Part shown: positions 57,410 through 64,000 of the stretch, in pieces
Layout: each line of letters starts with the position of its first letter
Numbering within the stretch: the first letter of the stretch is position 1
Position numbers and translations under genes: made by a program
NCBI RefSeq assembly: GCF_014652275.1
Contig: NZ_BMYM01000003.1
Coordinates: 124,001-188,000 of the forward strand
DNA: 64,000 bases
Direction: 5' to 3'
From: Parahalioglobus pacificus
GTDB lineage: Bacteria > Pseudomonadota > Gammaproteobacteria > Pseudomonadales > Halieaceae
The notes under the pieces: model-generated
Seen by the model: only the letters and a program-made list of their open reading frames with translations
What the model was told of the DNA's origin: nothing
The model's database searches: none

Positions 57410-58162
57410 ATGTCGCCTGACGCTAGCCAGGGCGGTGAGGCAAGGGACAATCCAACCCAAGACATTCCCGCGGGCCGTTCTACGGCGGAGAATGCTATTG
57501 TTCTCATCCTATGCGCCATCACGTTCGCTACGCTTCTCTCACTCGGCAATTGGCAGCTTCGCAGACTGGACTGGAAGCTCGACTTGATCAACGCGGTGAA
57601 CGACCGCGCCTTTCAAACAGCCGTACCACCACCCACCGACGCGATTAGCGCCCAGACACATGAGTATTTAAGGGTCTTTGTCGAGGGCGTATTTCGACAT
57701 GGGGATACGAAAAAAGTCAAAGCAGTGACAGAAGCCGGCGCTGGATATTGGTTGTTAACCCCACTGCAAGGAGACGCTTATACCGTTTGGGTGAATCGGG
57801 GATTCGTTACCACCAGTATCGATCAGTCGCAGTGGAGCAGGCCGGAAGGCAGACAACGCGTAGAAGGGCTGCTTCGAGTCACTCAGCCGGGCGGTACATT
57901 GCTGGAAAAAAACGACCCCGCCCACCAACGGTGGTACTCAGTAGATATCACTGCCCTAAGCGAAGACGTCGGATTGCGCGACACGGCAAGCTTTTATGTC
58001 GATGCTGATCATGCCAACAGCGCTCTGGGATGGCCGCGGGGTGGCATGACAATAATCGAGTTTCGCAACACACACCTACTCTATGCGGTGACCTGGTACA
58101 CCATGGCGCTTCTTTTTCTTGCGGCGATGATCTATCGCATACATCAACATTGGCGACGGTAG
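57410..58162 (+). CDS. SURF1 family oxidase assembly protein
   Basis: 250 aa. Two terminal helices, IVLILCAITFATLLSLGNWQ with LRRLDWK directly after (the SURF1 N-terminal signature) and WYTMALLFLAAMIYRIHQHW. The periplasmic middle contains WVNRGFVTTSIDQSQW. SURF1 helps insert heme a into cytochrome oxidases. Here it follows cyoD by two bases, where enterobacteria have cyoE (heme O synthase), which is not in this window. Confidence 0.92.
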   Translation: MSPDASQGGEARDNPTQDIPAGRSTAENAIVLILCAITFATLLSLGNWQLRRLDWKLDLINAVNDRAFQTAVPPPTDAISAQTHEYLRVFVEGVFRHGDTKKVKAVTEAGAGYWLLTPLQGDAYTVWVNRGFVTTSIDQSQWSRPEGRQRVEGLLRVTQPGGTLLEKNDPAHQRWYSVDITALSEDVGLRDTASFYVDADHANSALGWPRGGMTIIEFRNTHLLYAVTWYTMALLFLAAMIYRIHQHWRR

Positions 58163-58288
58163 ATACGATTTAGCATGCGTTGGGGCTACGCCACACAAGT
58201 CGCTGCGTTTCGCGCCCCTACCGTGCAGGAAAACGCGGCTCGCCCTCAGCAAAGGCCTTCATTTGCTGCTAGCACGCAGGTTGAGGAT

Positions 58289-58432
58289 CTAACGTTTCTT
58301 TTTAGGCTTGCCCTGAACAGTCTTGAATCGCGGGTTTGACTTGCAAATCACGTATACACGCCCACGTCGCCTGACAACTTGACAGTCCGGGTGACGCGAC
58401 TTGGCTGTTTTAAGAGAGCTCAAGACTTGCAT
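58289..58432 (-). CDS. rpmJ2: 50S ribosomal protein L36, type B (zinc-independent paralogue)
   Basis: 47 aa. [18 protein letters not shown], then [18 protein letters not shown] and a basic tail match the YkgO type of L36, which lacks the four zinc ligands of the standard protein. It replaces the zinc-binding L36 when zinc is scarce. The ATG overlaps the L31B stop by one base (TAATG). Confidence 0.93.
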   Translation of the reverse strand: MQVLSSLKTAKSRHPDCQVVRRRGRVYVICKSNPRFKTVQGKPKKKR

Positions 58433-58692
58433 TATCGCTTCACCCCTCTGTTGAATCGCTTGTTGAATCGGGCAACGCGTCCATCGTTCTTAGACACACT
58501 CTGCTTACCGGTATAAAACGGGTGAGACTGACTTGAGACGTCTAAGGTTACGTAAGGGTAGACGGTACCCTCGTACTCCATTGTCTGCGTCGTTTCTGCG
58601 GTGGAGCGAATCACACAATACGCATTGGCTGCGGTGTCGTGAAAAAGCACTTCCCGATAGTCTGGATGAATATCTCGCTGCATCAGTGTCAC
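58432..58692 (-). CDS. rpmE2: 50S ribosomal protein L31, type B (zinc-independent paralogue)
   Basis: 86 aa. [20 protein letters not shown] and [20 protein letters not shown] are the YkgM/RpmE2 signatures, without the CxxC zinc pairs of L31A. In many bacteria the L31B-L36B pair is repressed by Zur and made under zinc limitation, freeing zinc from ribosomes. First gene of the two-gene operon; a Zur-like palindrome is just upstream. Confidence 0.95.
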   Translation of the reverse strand: MTLMQRDIHPDYREVLFHDTAANAYCVIRSTAETTQTMEYEGTVYPYVTLDVSSQSHPFYTGKQSVSKNDGRVARFNKRFNRGVKR

Positions 58693-58712
58693 CTGTAACG
58701 ATTTCCGTCAAT

Positions 58713-58728
58713 GATGTGCTATAACATC
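58713..58728 (-). promoter_or_regulatory. Zur-like operator upstream of rpmE2-rpmJ2
   Basis: GATGTGCTATAACATC is a near-palindrome (GATGT...ACATC arms) close to the gammaproteobacterial Zur box built around GTTATAAC. It lies 20 bases before the rpmE2 start, in the expected place for a repressor site. Confidence 0.65.
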
Positions 58729-58734
58729 GTATAA

Positions 58735-58753
58735 AACAATGATTCTCATTCGC
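58735..58753 (-). promoter_or_regulatory. Fur-like site next to the Zur-like site
   Basis: AACAATGATTCTCATTCGC matches the 19-base Fur consensus at 13 positions, including the AATGAT...TCATT core. It lies seven bases beyond the Zur-like box. It may be a second Zur half-site or a true Fur site; the two operators share an AT-rich style. Confidence 0.4.
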
Positions 58754-59143
58754 GTTTGACGGAAAAGTCCTACGCCCCGGGGTCGTTGAGAAGTTAAGTG
58801 TGTGCCCCAGTCAAGGTGCTCGAGGCTCAGGACCGATCACATCAAGCAGCAGCACACCTTCACACTCGGAGAGCGGACGCGCGAAGGCCGATACCGACCG
58901 TCGCATGGAAAGGGAGAAACAGGGAGCGGGGAACCCGGGGTACTTGCACCGGTCGCCCTATGCAGTGGTGCTCAGGCCACCGTGTTGAATTCTTGCTGAG
59001 CTTTGGTCTGCGTAGGGCAATGACTGAAGCCACCGGCACACTGCCAGCGCGGCTTCTAATGATCGCTATTCATTGGTTAAACAGCACTGCACACGGCGAG
59101 AGAGCACTAAGTCAATAGTTCGCCGCGGCAGCACCAGGAACTA
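58754..59143. other. Intergenic region of unknown content
   Basis: About 390 bases between the L31B promoter and the stop of the small secreted protein gene. The GC-rich part 58775-58990 contains overlapping short frames with no consistent codon pattern and no recognisable start. I see no RNA gene or insertion sequence that I can support. Confidence 0.4.
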
Positions 59144-59404
59144 CTACTTGCCGCCCTCCTGCAAGGCCTCTTTGACTTTGTCAACATCGACAGATTCAGC
59201 CGCCTTTTCAGTATCGACCGCTTCCGCCGCTTTTTTGTAGTCAACACCGTCGGCGCTAACGGCGTCTTTAATCTTGTCCTGATCGACGGACTCCATCGCC
59301 TTATCAGTATCGACGGCGTCCATGAGCTTTTTAACATCCTGGGCAATAGCACCGTGACTGACGATCAATGCAAATGCGGCCATAACAGTAAGAAATGCTT
59401 TCAT
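59144..59404 (-). CDS. Small secreted protein with degenerate Val-Asp-Lys repeats
   Basis: 86 aa with a clean signal peptide (MKAFLTVMAAFALIVSHGAIAQ) and a ribosome binding site (AAGGAGTTTCCG) before the ATG. The mature part of about 64 residues consists of short repeats around (A/S)VDxxK: LMDAVDTDKAMESVDQDKIK, DAVSADGVDYKKAAEAVDTE and KAAESVDVDKVKEALQEG. It is acidic and probably helical. No family is known to me. Gene alone, with a convergent/divergent unclear promoter region. Confidence 0.75.
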   Translation of the reverse strand: MKAFLTVMAAFALIVSHGAIAQDVKKLMDAVDTDKAMESVDQDKIKDAVSADGVDYKKAAEAVDTEKAAESVDVDKVKEALQEGGK

Positions 59405-59575
59405 CGGAAACTCCTTTATCTGTGATTTTTCCCAACGCTCTTAAAAGGTAGAACAAGAATTGGAAATGTGCGAGGTGGACTTACACGAAACTGAGCACAT
59501 TTTTCGCGCCGTGCAGAAACCAATCGGCCCACATGTTGTCGCATAGCCGTGACAACAATACACAGGGCAATCAAC

Positions 59576-60184
59576 ATGGAAGTCACCACTCATCACACAG
59601 CGCAAGCCGCCGGTATTTTGTTAGTTGCCTCTGCTGCTACGCAAATCATATACACCGCTCTCTACGTCACAGAGACAGATGTACCGCGGCAGATGCTATG
59701 GGGCTTGGAGAGCGTTCTATTTACACTGATCGCCGCTTTAGCAGGAGCCTTGCTCGGACAAGTCAAACGCTACCACCTAGCCTGGTCGGCCATTATCGCC
59801 GCTTCATTGCTGAACGTTGTACAGGTAAGCGTTGGCCTGACCATGTTCAATCCCTTTTTTGAGTCCGCGGGAAATGTGGAAGGGTTCAGTCCTGCAGCAA
59901 ATGCGGTCGTTGAATTTTCATTCATGATCTACAACAGTGCCAAGGCCCTGCTGGCGGTAGCGCTGGTTGTTTTTAGTCTGGGCGCAGGCGGCGTTTATGG
60001 AAAAATAGGTGCAAGCGTAGGCGCAGTCGCAATGTTGAGTAACCTTCTTTCGATGGCCGCGGGCACGGATATTTTTGGCGAACTGCCCGTGGCGGGCAGT
60101 TCAGGTGTTGCCGCCACACTATTGCTAGGGGTGCACTTACTGCGTGTTGCCGAAGACGCTGACGCACGGCAAGGGCTTAGCTAG
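59576..60184 (+). CDS. Six-helix membrane protein of unknown function
   Basis: 202 aa from the ATG at 59576 (AGGG upstream); an ATG at 59549 is possible. About six helices: AAGILLVASAATQIIYTALY, ESVLFTLIAALAGALLG, LAWSAIIAASLLNVVQVSVG, VVEFSFMIYNSAKALLAVAL, GASVGAVAMLSNLLSMAAG and SSGVAATLLLGVHLLRV. The frame and codon use look real. Function not known. Confidence 0.75.
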   Translation: MEVTTHHTAQAAGILLVASAATQIIYTALYVTETDVPRQMLWGLESVLFTLIAALAGALLGQVKRYHLAWSAIIAASLLNVVQVSVGLTMFNPFFESAGNVEGFSPAANAVVEFSFMIYNSAKALLAVALVVFSLGAGGVYGKIGASVGAVAMLSNLLSMAAGTDIFGELPVAGSSGVAATLLLGVHLLRVAEDADARQGLS

Positions 60185-60255
60185 GGTATGTATCGCAATG
60201 ACTGCAGATTCTTCCGTTGATCGCTAACCCGCTGGACTTGTTTCCGAAAAGGCCA

Positions 60256-61017
60256 TCAACTAACGGAATCCCAGCGCACCAAGTACTTGTCACCGGGTTT
60301 TGCATCTGCAAGTGAGCGAGACGTTCTACCCGCATCGGATATCTCGATACAAGTAAACGGGCTTTCTGGACCTGATAGCACAGCACACTCAACCGGGTGT
60401 CTACGTTTGCTGGGCTCCATAATCCACACACGCTCGATACCGACGAACTCCAGCCCTTTGATGTAGAACGTCACGTGTAATGAGCTTGACTGGGCTCTCT
60501 CCACTGCCATCACAGTAGCTGGCTCCCAATCTGCATCAGGATCCGGACAGAGACTGAACACCTCATTAACCTTGTTACGCCAGTGGGTGACAGTAGCGGC
60601 GCAATTATTATGGACCTCTACCGGTAATACCTGTGGTTGCGCCTGGGCACTTATCAGTAAACGATAAAAATCGCGGCCAAACTGACAAAACCGCGGATAA
60701 GCGCGGCTACCCAGAGCCAGCATCGCAAACTGCACCTCAAAGAGGTTTGGCCGTGATGCTTGCAGTAAATCGAAGAACTTAGCCGCATTATCTGGCGGCC
60801 CGCCATCTCCATGGGTAGCTACTATGAAAAGCTGTTGGCCATACGTCTCTAACGATTGAGGGGACAGCTCACCCAGCGAGTACAAGTCACAGCGTACCGG
60901 GTTTTGTATGCATATCTCTCTCGCTATGCCCTCGGCGGTGCCACTGTGGCTGGCATGCGCCACCAGCACTTGGTCACCCCGCTCAAATTCTCGACTGCGT
61001 TTGTCCATGCTTATCAC
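60256..61017 (-). CDS. Solo flavodoxin-like protein with C-terminal extension
   Basis: 253 aa from a GTG at 61017 with AGAAGG seven bases upstream (an ATG at 61008 has no ribosome site). Residues about 14-150 are a flavodoxin domain: VLVAHASHSGTAEGIAREI (FMN phosphate loop), FIVATHGDGGPPDNAAKFFD (second FMN loop) and FAMLALGSRAYPRFCQFGRD (third), as in the flavoprotein arms of sulfite and cytochrome P450 reductases. The C-terminal 100 residues do not show the FAD/NADPH reductase domain, so an external reductase would be needed. Divergent from the DUF4149 gene. Confidence 0.82.
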   Translation of the reverse strand: MISMDKRSREFERGDQVLVAHASHSGTAEGIAREICIQNPVRCDLYSLGELSPQSLETYGQQLFIVATHGDGGPPDNAAKFFDLLQASRPNLFEVQFAMLALGSRAYPRFCQFGRDFYRLLISAQAQPQVLPVEVHNNCAATVTHWRNKVNEVFSLCPDPDADWEPATVMAVERAQSSSLHVTFYIKGLEFVGIERVWIMEPSKRRHPVECAVLSGPESPFTCIEISDAGRTSRSLADAKPGDKYLVRWDSVS

Positions 61018-61099
61018 ATCGACGCCTTCTGGACGATCACCCCCTCTCGACGGCGTTGGCACGTATCCTACTCGTATTACTCGTCGAGGCGATCATCCG

Positions 61100-61492
61100 A
61101 TGCTGCATCACATACTCCTACTACTTTCCGGCATCATATCCGGTTTAATACTGTTTCAATCTGCGATCAACGCGCCATTGATTTTCGGCACGCTCGACGC
61201 TCATCATGCTGGCCCTCTAATCCGTCGTATCTTTCCGGTACTTTTCCGCGTTGTGGGAGTTATGGCTGCGGGCATGTTAGCCGCATCGATTCTCGGTGAC
61301 GCCGGCCCCGTTGCCATTGGGGTGAGTGCCATTACCCTGGTTTGTGCCGTAGTTTGCAACAGTCTGGTGCCCGCAACTAATCGCGCCACCGACACCGGCA
61401 ATCAATCCCTGTTCAATCGACTACATCATGCGAGTGTGGCACTGACACTCATCGCTCTGCTGGTAAACCTGTGCTGGGTGTTTGTGTCATAG
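61100..61492 (+). CDS. DUF4149-family membrane protein
   Basis: 130 aa from the ATG at 61100 with GAGG upstream; longer frames lie within the divergent flavodoxin gene. Four helices: HHILLLLSGIISGLILFQSA, PVLFRVVGVMAAGMLAASIL, VAIGVSAITLVCAVVCNSLV and ASVALTLIALLVNLCWVFVS. The pattern matches DUF4149/TMEM205-like proteins, whose function is unknown. Convergent with the yjgR-like gene, 35 bases apart. Confidence 0.82.
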   Translation: MLHHILLLLSGIISGLILFQSAINAPLIFGTLDAHHAGPLIRRIFPVLFRVVGVMAAGMLAASILGDAGPVAIGVSAITLVCAVVCNSLVPATNRATDTGNQSLFNRLHHASVALTLIALLVNLCWVFVS

Positions 61493-61527
61493 CGCTCCAA
61501 CTTAACTGAAGCCATGGAGCTGGATGT

Positions 61528-62991
61528 TCACTTAAGCAATGACCCCAAAATGCCTCTGAACAAATTTCTGCCCAAATTGCTGCCGGCGGCACGCGCCATA
61601 CTTTTGATGAAAGCTTCCGTCGCGCTGTCGCCGCGTCGCTTTTTCGAGGCTGCTTTACCCGCGGCGGTTTTTTCGCGCTTGGCAAGTTCCGCCTGCTGCT
61701 CTGCCTGTTGCTGCTTGGCAATGCGCTCCTGAAGAATTTCGTGGGCGGAGCGGGGATCAATCGCCTCACCATAGCGCTGGCGGTTACTGTCCTTGGCCAG
61801 CACCGCCTCACGCTCCGCCATCGTAGCCTTGCCCATGCGCGATTGGGGCGGACGCACCAGAACACGTTCTACGGGTGTGGGTACGCCTTTTTGTTGTAGG
61901 AAAGACACCAGGGCTTCGCCCACTCCAAGCTCTGAGATTACAGTCTCAGTATCGAGGTTGGGGTTTTTACGAAACGATTGTGCCGCCACGCGTACGGCCT
62001 TTTGCTCTCGGGGCGTATATGCCCGCAGCGCATGTTGCACGCGGTTGCCCAACTGACCCAGCACTGCATCGGGGATATCGCCCGGGCTTTGCGATACAAA
62101 ATACACCCCTACCCCTTTAGAGCGGATCAGTCGCACAACCTGTTCGATTTTTTCCAGAAGTGCTTTCGGCGCGTCGCGAAAGAGTAAGTGTGCCTCATCA
62201 AAGAAGAACACCAGGACTGGCTGCTCGGGATCACCCAGCTCTTCCAAATTTTCAAACAGCTCGGAGAGTAGCCACAAGAGGAACGTGGAATACACACGCG
62301 GACTCATAATGAGCTTGTCGGCGGCCAGCACATTGATCATGCCGCGACCGTCGCGGTCTCGCTGAATGAAGTCTTCTAACTGTAGCGCAGGTTCTCCGAA
62401 GAACGCTTTACCGCCCTCGCGTTCCAGCATTAGCAATCGTCGCAATATCGCATTCACCGAGGCGGTAGAGACACTCATGCCCGCGCCCAGCGCTTTGCGG
62501 TTGGCCGCCAGATACTCCAGCGTGGTGCGCAGGTCAGCCAGGTTCACCAGCAACATGCCCTCGGCGTCCGCGAATTCGAACACCAGGGTTATAACGCTTT
62601 CCTGGGTCTCGTTAAGGTCCAGCAAGCGCGAGATGAGCTGCGGGCCCATTTCAGAAATGGTGGCCCGTATCGGGGTGCCCTTTTTCCCGAATACGTCCCA
62701 GAAAGCAACGGGATAAGCCGTTTGCTGATAGCCCTCAATACCAATGCTGGCGACGCGTTCGTCCACCTTGGGGTGCGACTTACCAGGCTGGCTGATGCCG
62801 GAGAGATCACCCTTTACGTCTGCCAGAAAAACCGGCACACCCAGGTCAGAAAAACCCTCTGCCAGCGACTGCAGTGTTACAGTTTTTCCGGTACCAGTGG
62901 CACCCGCCACCAAACCGTGCCGGTTGGCATAACGCGGATTTAGAAACACCTGCCCGTTGTCGTTACCACCAATTAGAATGCCTTCATTCAT
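61528..62991 (-). CDS. HerA-like ATPase (DUF853, YjgR family)
   Basis: 487 aa from the ATG at 62991. Walker A GATGTGKTVTLQ at about residues 31-42, Walker B LVFFFDEAHLLF in the middle, and FVSQSPGDIPDAVLGQLGNRVQHALRAYTP are typical of the YjgR group. A helical Gln/Lys/Ala-rich stretch (AKQQQAEQQAELAKREKTAA) precedes a basic C-terminus. The role is unknown; HerA-type ATPases move DNA or assemble with nucleases, but no nuclease gene is next to this one. Confidence 0.92.
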   Translation of the reverse strand: MNEGILIGGNDNGQVFLNPRYANRHGLVAGATGTGKTVTLQSLAEGFSDLGVPVFLADVKGDLSGISQPGKSHPKVDERVASIGIEGYQQTAYPVAFWDVFGKKGTPIRATISEMGPQLISRLLDLNETQESVITLVFEFADAEGMLLVNLADLRTTLEYLAANRKALGAGMSVSTASVNAILRRLLMLEREGGKAFFGEPALQLEDFIQRDRDGRGMINVLAADKLIMSPRVYSTFLLWLLSELFENLEELGDPEQPVLVFFFDEAHLLFRDAPKALLEKIEQVVRLIRSKGVGVYFVSQSPGDIPDAVLGQLGNRVQHALRAYTPREQKAVRVAAQSFRKNPNLDTETVISELGVGEALVSFLQQKGVPTPVERVLVRPPQSRMGKATMAEREAVLAKDSNRQRYGEAIDPRSAHEILQERIAKQQQAEQQAELAKREKTAAGKAASKKRRGDSATEAFIKSMARAAGSNLGRNLFRGILGSLLK

Positions 62992-63121
62992 ACCCTTGTC
63001 ATTCGCTCCCAAAGTCTGTGACTTTCAGTATAGGTACGCCCAACGATATTGCTGACAGCCTCGGCTACTCTTTGTGAAATCGCCAACGGTGACAATCGCT
63101 GCTGGGTAAATCCGGTTGCTG

Positions 63122-64000
63122 TCATCGATACGGCGCGTCGTAGACCGCCTCGTACTGCGTCGTATAGTCATCAGTGATGCGTTGGGCCAGTGCTTTCAGA
63201 TCGGTCTGGTAGGGCGGCTCGTAGTCATAGTTGTCGAGGTCGACGCCATAGATCGACCGCAACCAAACCAGCTGGCCCAACTCCACCAGAATCTCGCGGG
63301 CATGTCCCAGATTATCCCTGTAAATGGCCGGCCGATCCCTGCTCTGCAAAACCTCCACATCCGGTAACTGCCCTGTATCAAACAGCTTGCGAAGCTCCCA
63401 AGCACTTTGACCATAGGGAATACTGAAGATCTCCGTATCGGGGTACTCGCGACGTAGTTGCCGAATGCCGGCGTGAAACTGGCCTTCTAGGCCCGATACC
63501 CAAGTGCTTTCGTCCACCGCTGTCGTAATCGATGCAGGATAAGGGTTCCAGGGCAGCGCGATGGCGATACGCACGCCCGGGTTACTTTTCAGTGCGTAGT
63601 CTATCCACAGCTGATAGCCCCGCAGCCCTGGGTAGTCGGGATGATACGTCATGGCGAAAAGATCCACGCCGCCCTCATCTAGGACTGCTCGGATCATGTC
63701 ACCTTTACTCGCGTTTTCCCACAACGCCTCGGGAGCACCGGTAGCACCCCCTGAGAAAACAACCGTCTGCTCATGCGCGTCAATACCCGCTCTTTCCGCG
63801 TGCGCGGACATGCCGACGGCGAAGGGCTTAAAGAAGCTGTGTCCAATCATCAATGCGTTGAACCCGGTGCTTTGAAACACTGGATCGAGATAAAATATTT
63901 CGTCAGGATCCTCCAGCAGCGCCATGAGGCCCTCATTATCGGCAAAACTCCGCGTGGAAAGGGCACAGGGTGCCGCAGAGCCGCTGCACAAGGAGCGATG
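63122..64000 (-). CDS. SGNH-like secreted hydrolase, N-terminus outside window
   Basis: The frame is open to the window's right edge, so the start is not seen; a TTG at 63991 is not convincing. About 290 residues are visible. GFNALMIGHSFFKPFAVGMS looks like SGNH block I with GHS in place of GDS, and the late RDNLGHAREILVELGQLVWL could hold the Asp-x-x-His pair. The family is uncertain; related proteins of unknown substrate occur in marine bacteria. The Ser/Cys/Ala-rich bases nearest the edge (SLCSGSAAPCALSTRSFAD) suggest an exported or lipid-anchored protein. Confidence 0.6.
   Translation of the reverse strand, partial: HRSLCSGSAAPCALSTRSFADNEGLMALLEDPDEIFYLDPVFQSTGFNALMIGHSFFKPFAVGMSAHAERAGIDAHEQTVVFSGGATGAPEALWENASKGDMIRAVLDEGGVDLFAMTYHPDYPGLRGYQLWIDYALKSNPGVRIAIALPWNPYPASITTAVDESTWVSGLEGQFHAGIRQLRREYPDTEIFSIPYGQSAWELRKLFDTGQLPDVEVLQSRDRPAIYRDNLGHAREILVELGQLVWLRSIYGVDLDNYDYEPPYQTDLKALAQRITDDYTTQYEAVYDAPYR

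Noticed and set aside
58798-59118. 106-aa plus-strand frame upstream of the secreted repeat protein
   Set aside because: Arg/Thr/Gly-rich with no consistent codon pattern, no ribosome site and competing overlapping frames.

Overview
The window looks like the chromosome of a marine gammaproteobacterium, probably of the Cellvibrionales/Halieaceae (OM60/NOR5) type. This placement is an inference from gene content and gene order; no rRNA is present. The evidence is recN / fur / bamE / rnfH / ratA / smpB in classical gammaproteobacterial order, hrcA-grpE-dnaK-dnaJ-dapB as in the Pseudomonas lineage, a Pseudomonas-type Fur, an Mrp-type cation/proton antiporter operon, and many acyl-CoA, SDR and luciferase-like oxidoreductase genes typical of lipid- and steroid-using marine bacteria.

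Layout. 1-2.3 kb: a double-domain TetR regulator (cut by the window edge), the acyl-CoA thioesterase tesB, and a small two-gene unit under a perfect Fur box. 3-12.3 kb: single genes that look more AT-rich by eye (amidohydrolase, AspT-like transporter, arylsulfatase, a large secreted W/Y/G-rich protein, a DUF4377-META protein), probably accessory. 12.3-21.6 kb: a phosphotransferase, two histidine phosphatases, aceK, an SDR, an F420-type oxidoreductase and two acyl-CoA dehydrogenases, mostly in overlapping minus-strand runs. 21.7-28.5 kb: cnoX, dapB and the hrcA/grpE/dnaK/dnaJ heat-shock cluster, with two heat-shock sigma (sigma-32) promoter matches. 28.6-34.1 kb: recN, fur, bamE, rnfH, ratA, a sodium symporter and smpB. 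34.2-40.1 kb: an isoquinoline-oxidoreductase-like molybdenum enzyme (iorAB), marC, a TauE-family exporter and a D-aminoacylase-like amidohydrolase. 40.4-47.8 kb: a nine-gene Mrp antiporter operon with three D-type subunits and a fused A(C-terminal)/B subunit. 48.07-48.46 kb: ssrA (tmRNA). 49.1-53 kb: a metalloprotease-like protein, a DapB-like dehydrogenase and an MFS transporter. 53.3-58.2 kb: the cyoABCD quinol oxidase followed by SURF1. 58.3-58.7 kb: the zinc-sparing ribosomal proteins L36B and L31B behind a Zur-like and a Fur-like box. 59-64 kb: small secreted and membrane proteins, a solo flavodoxin-like protein, a DUF4149 membrane protein, a HerA-like ATPase (YjgR) and a partial SGNH-like secreted protein.

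The most unusual locus is just downstream of ssrA. The last 14 bases of the tmRNA gene recur exactly at 49050-49063. The roughly 600 bases between the copies hold a run of strong hairpins and a threefold 10-bp direct repeat, but no integrase. This looks like the scar, or a minimal surviving piece, of an integrative element that used the tmRNA 3' end as its attachment site. Other notable points are the Fur-box-controlled unknown gene pair, the tandem TetR fusion, the twin sigma-32 promoters beside an HrcA gene with no visible CIRCE operator, and the unusual Mrp operon.
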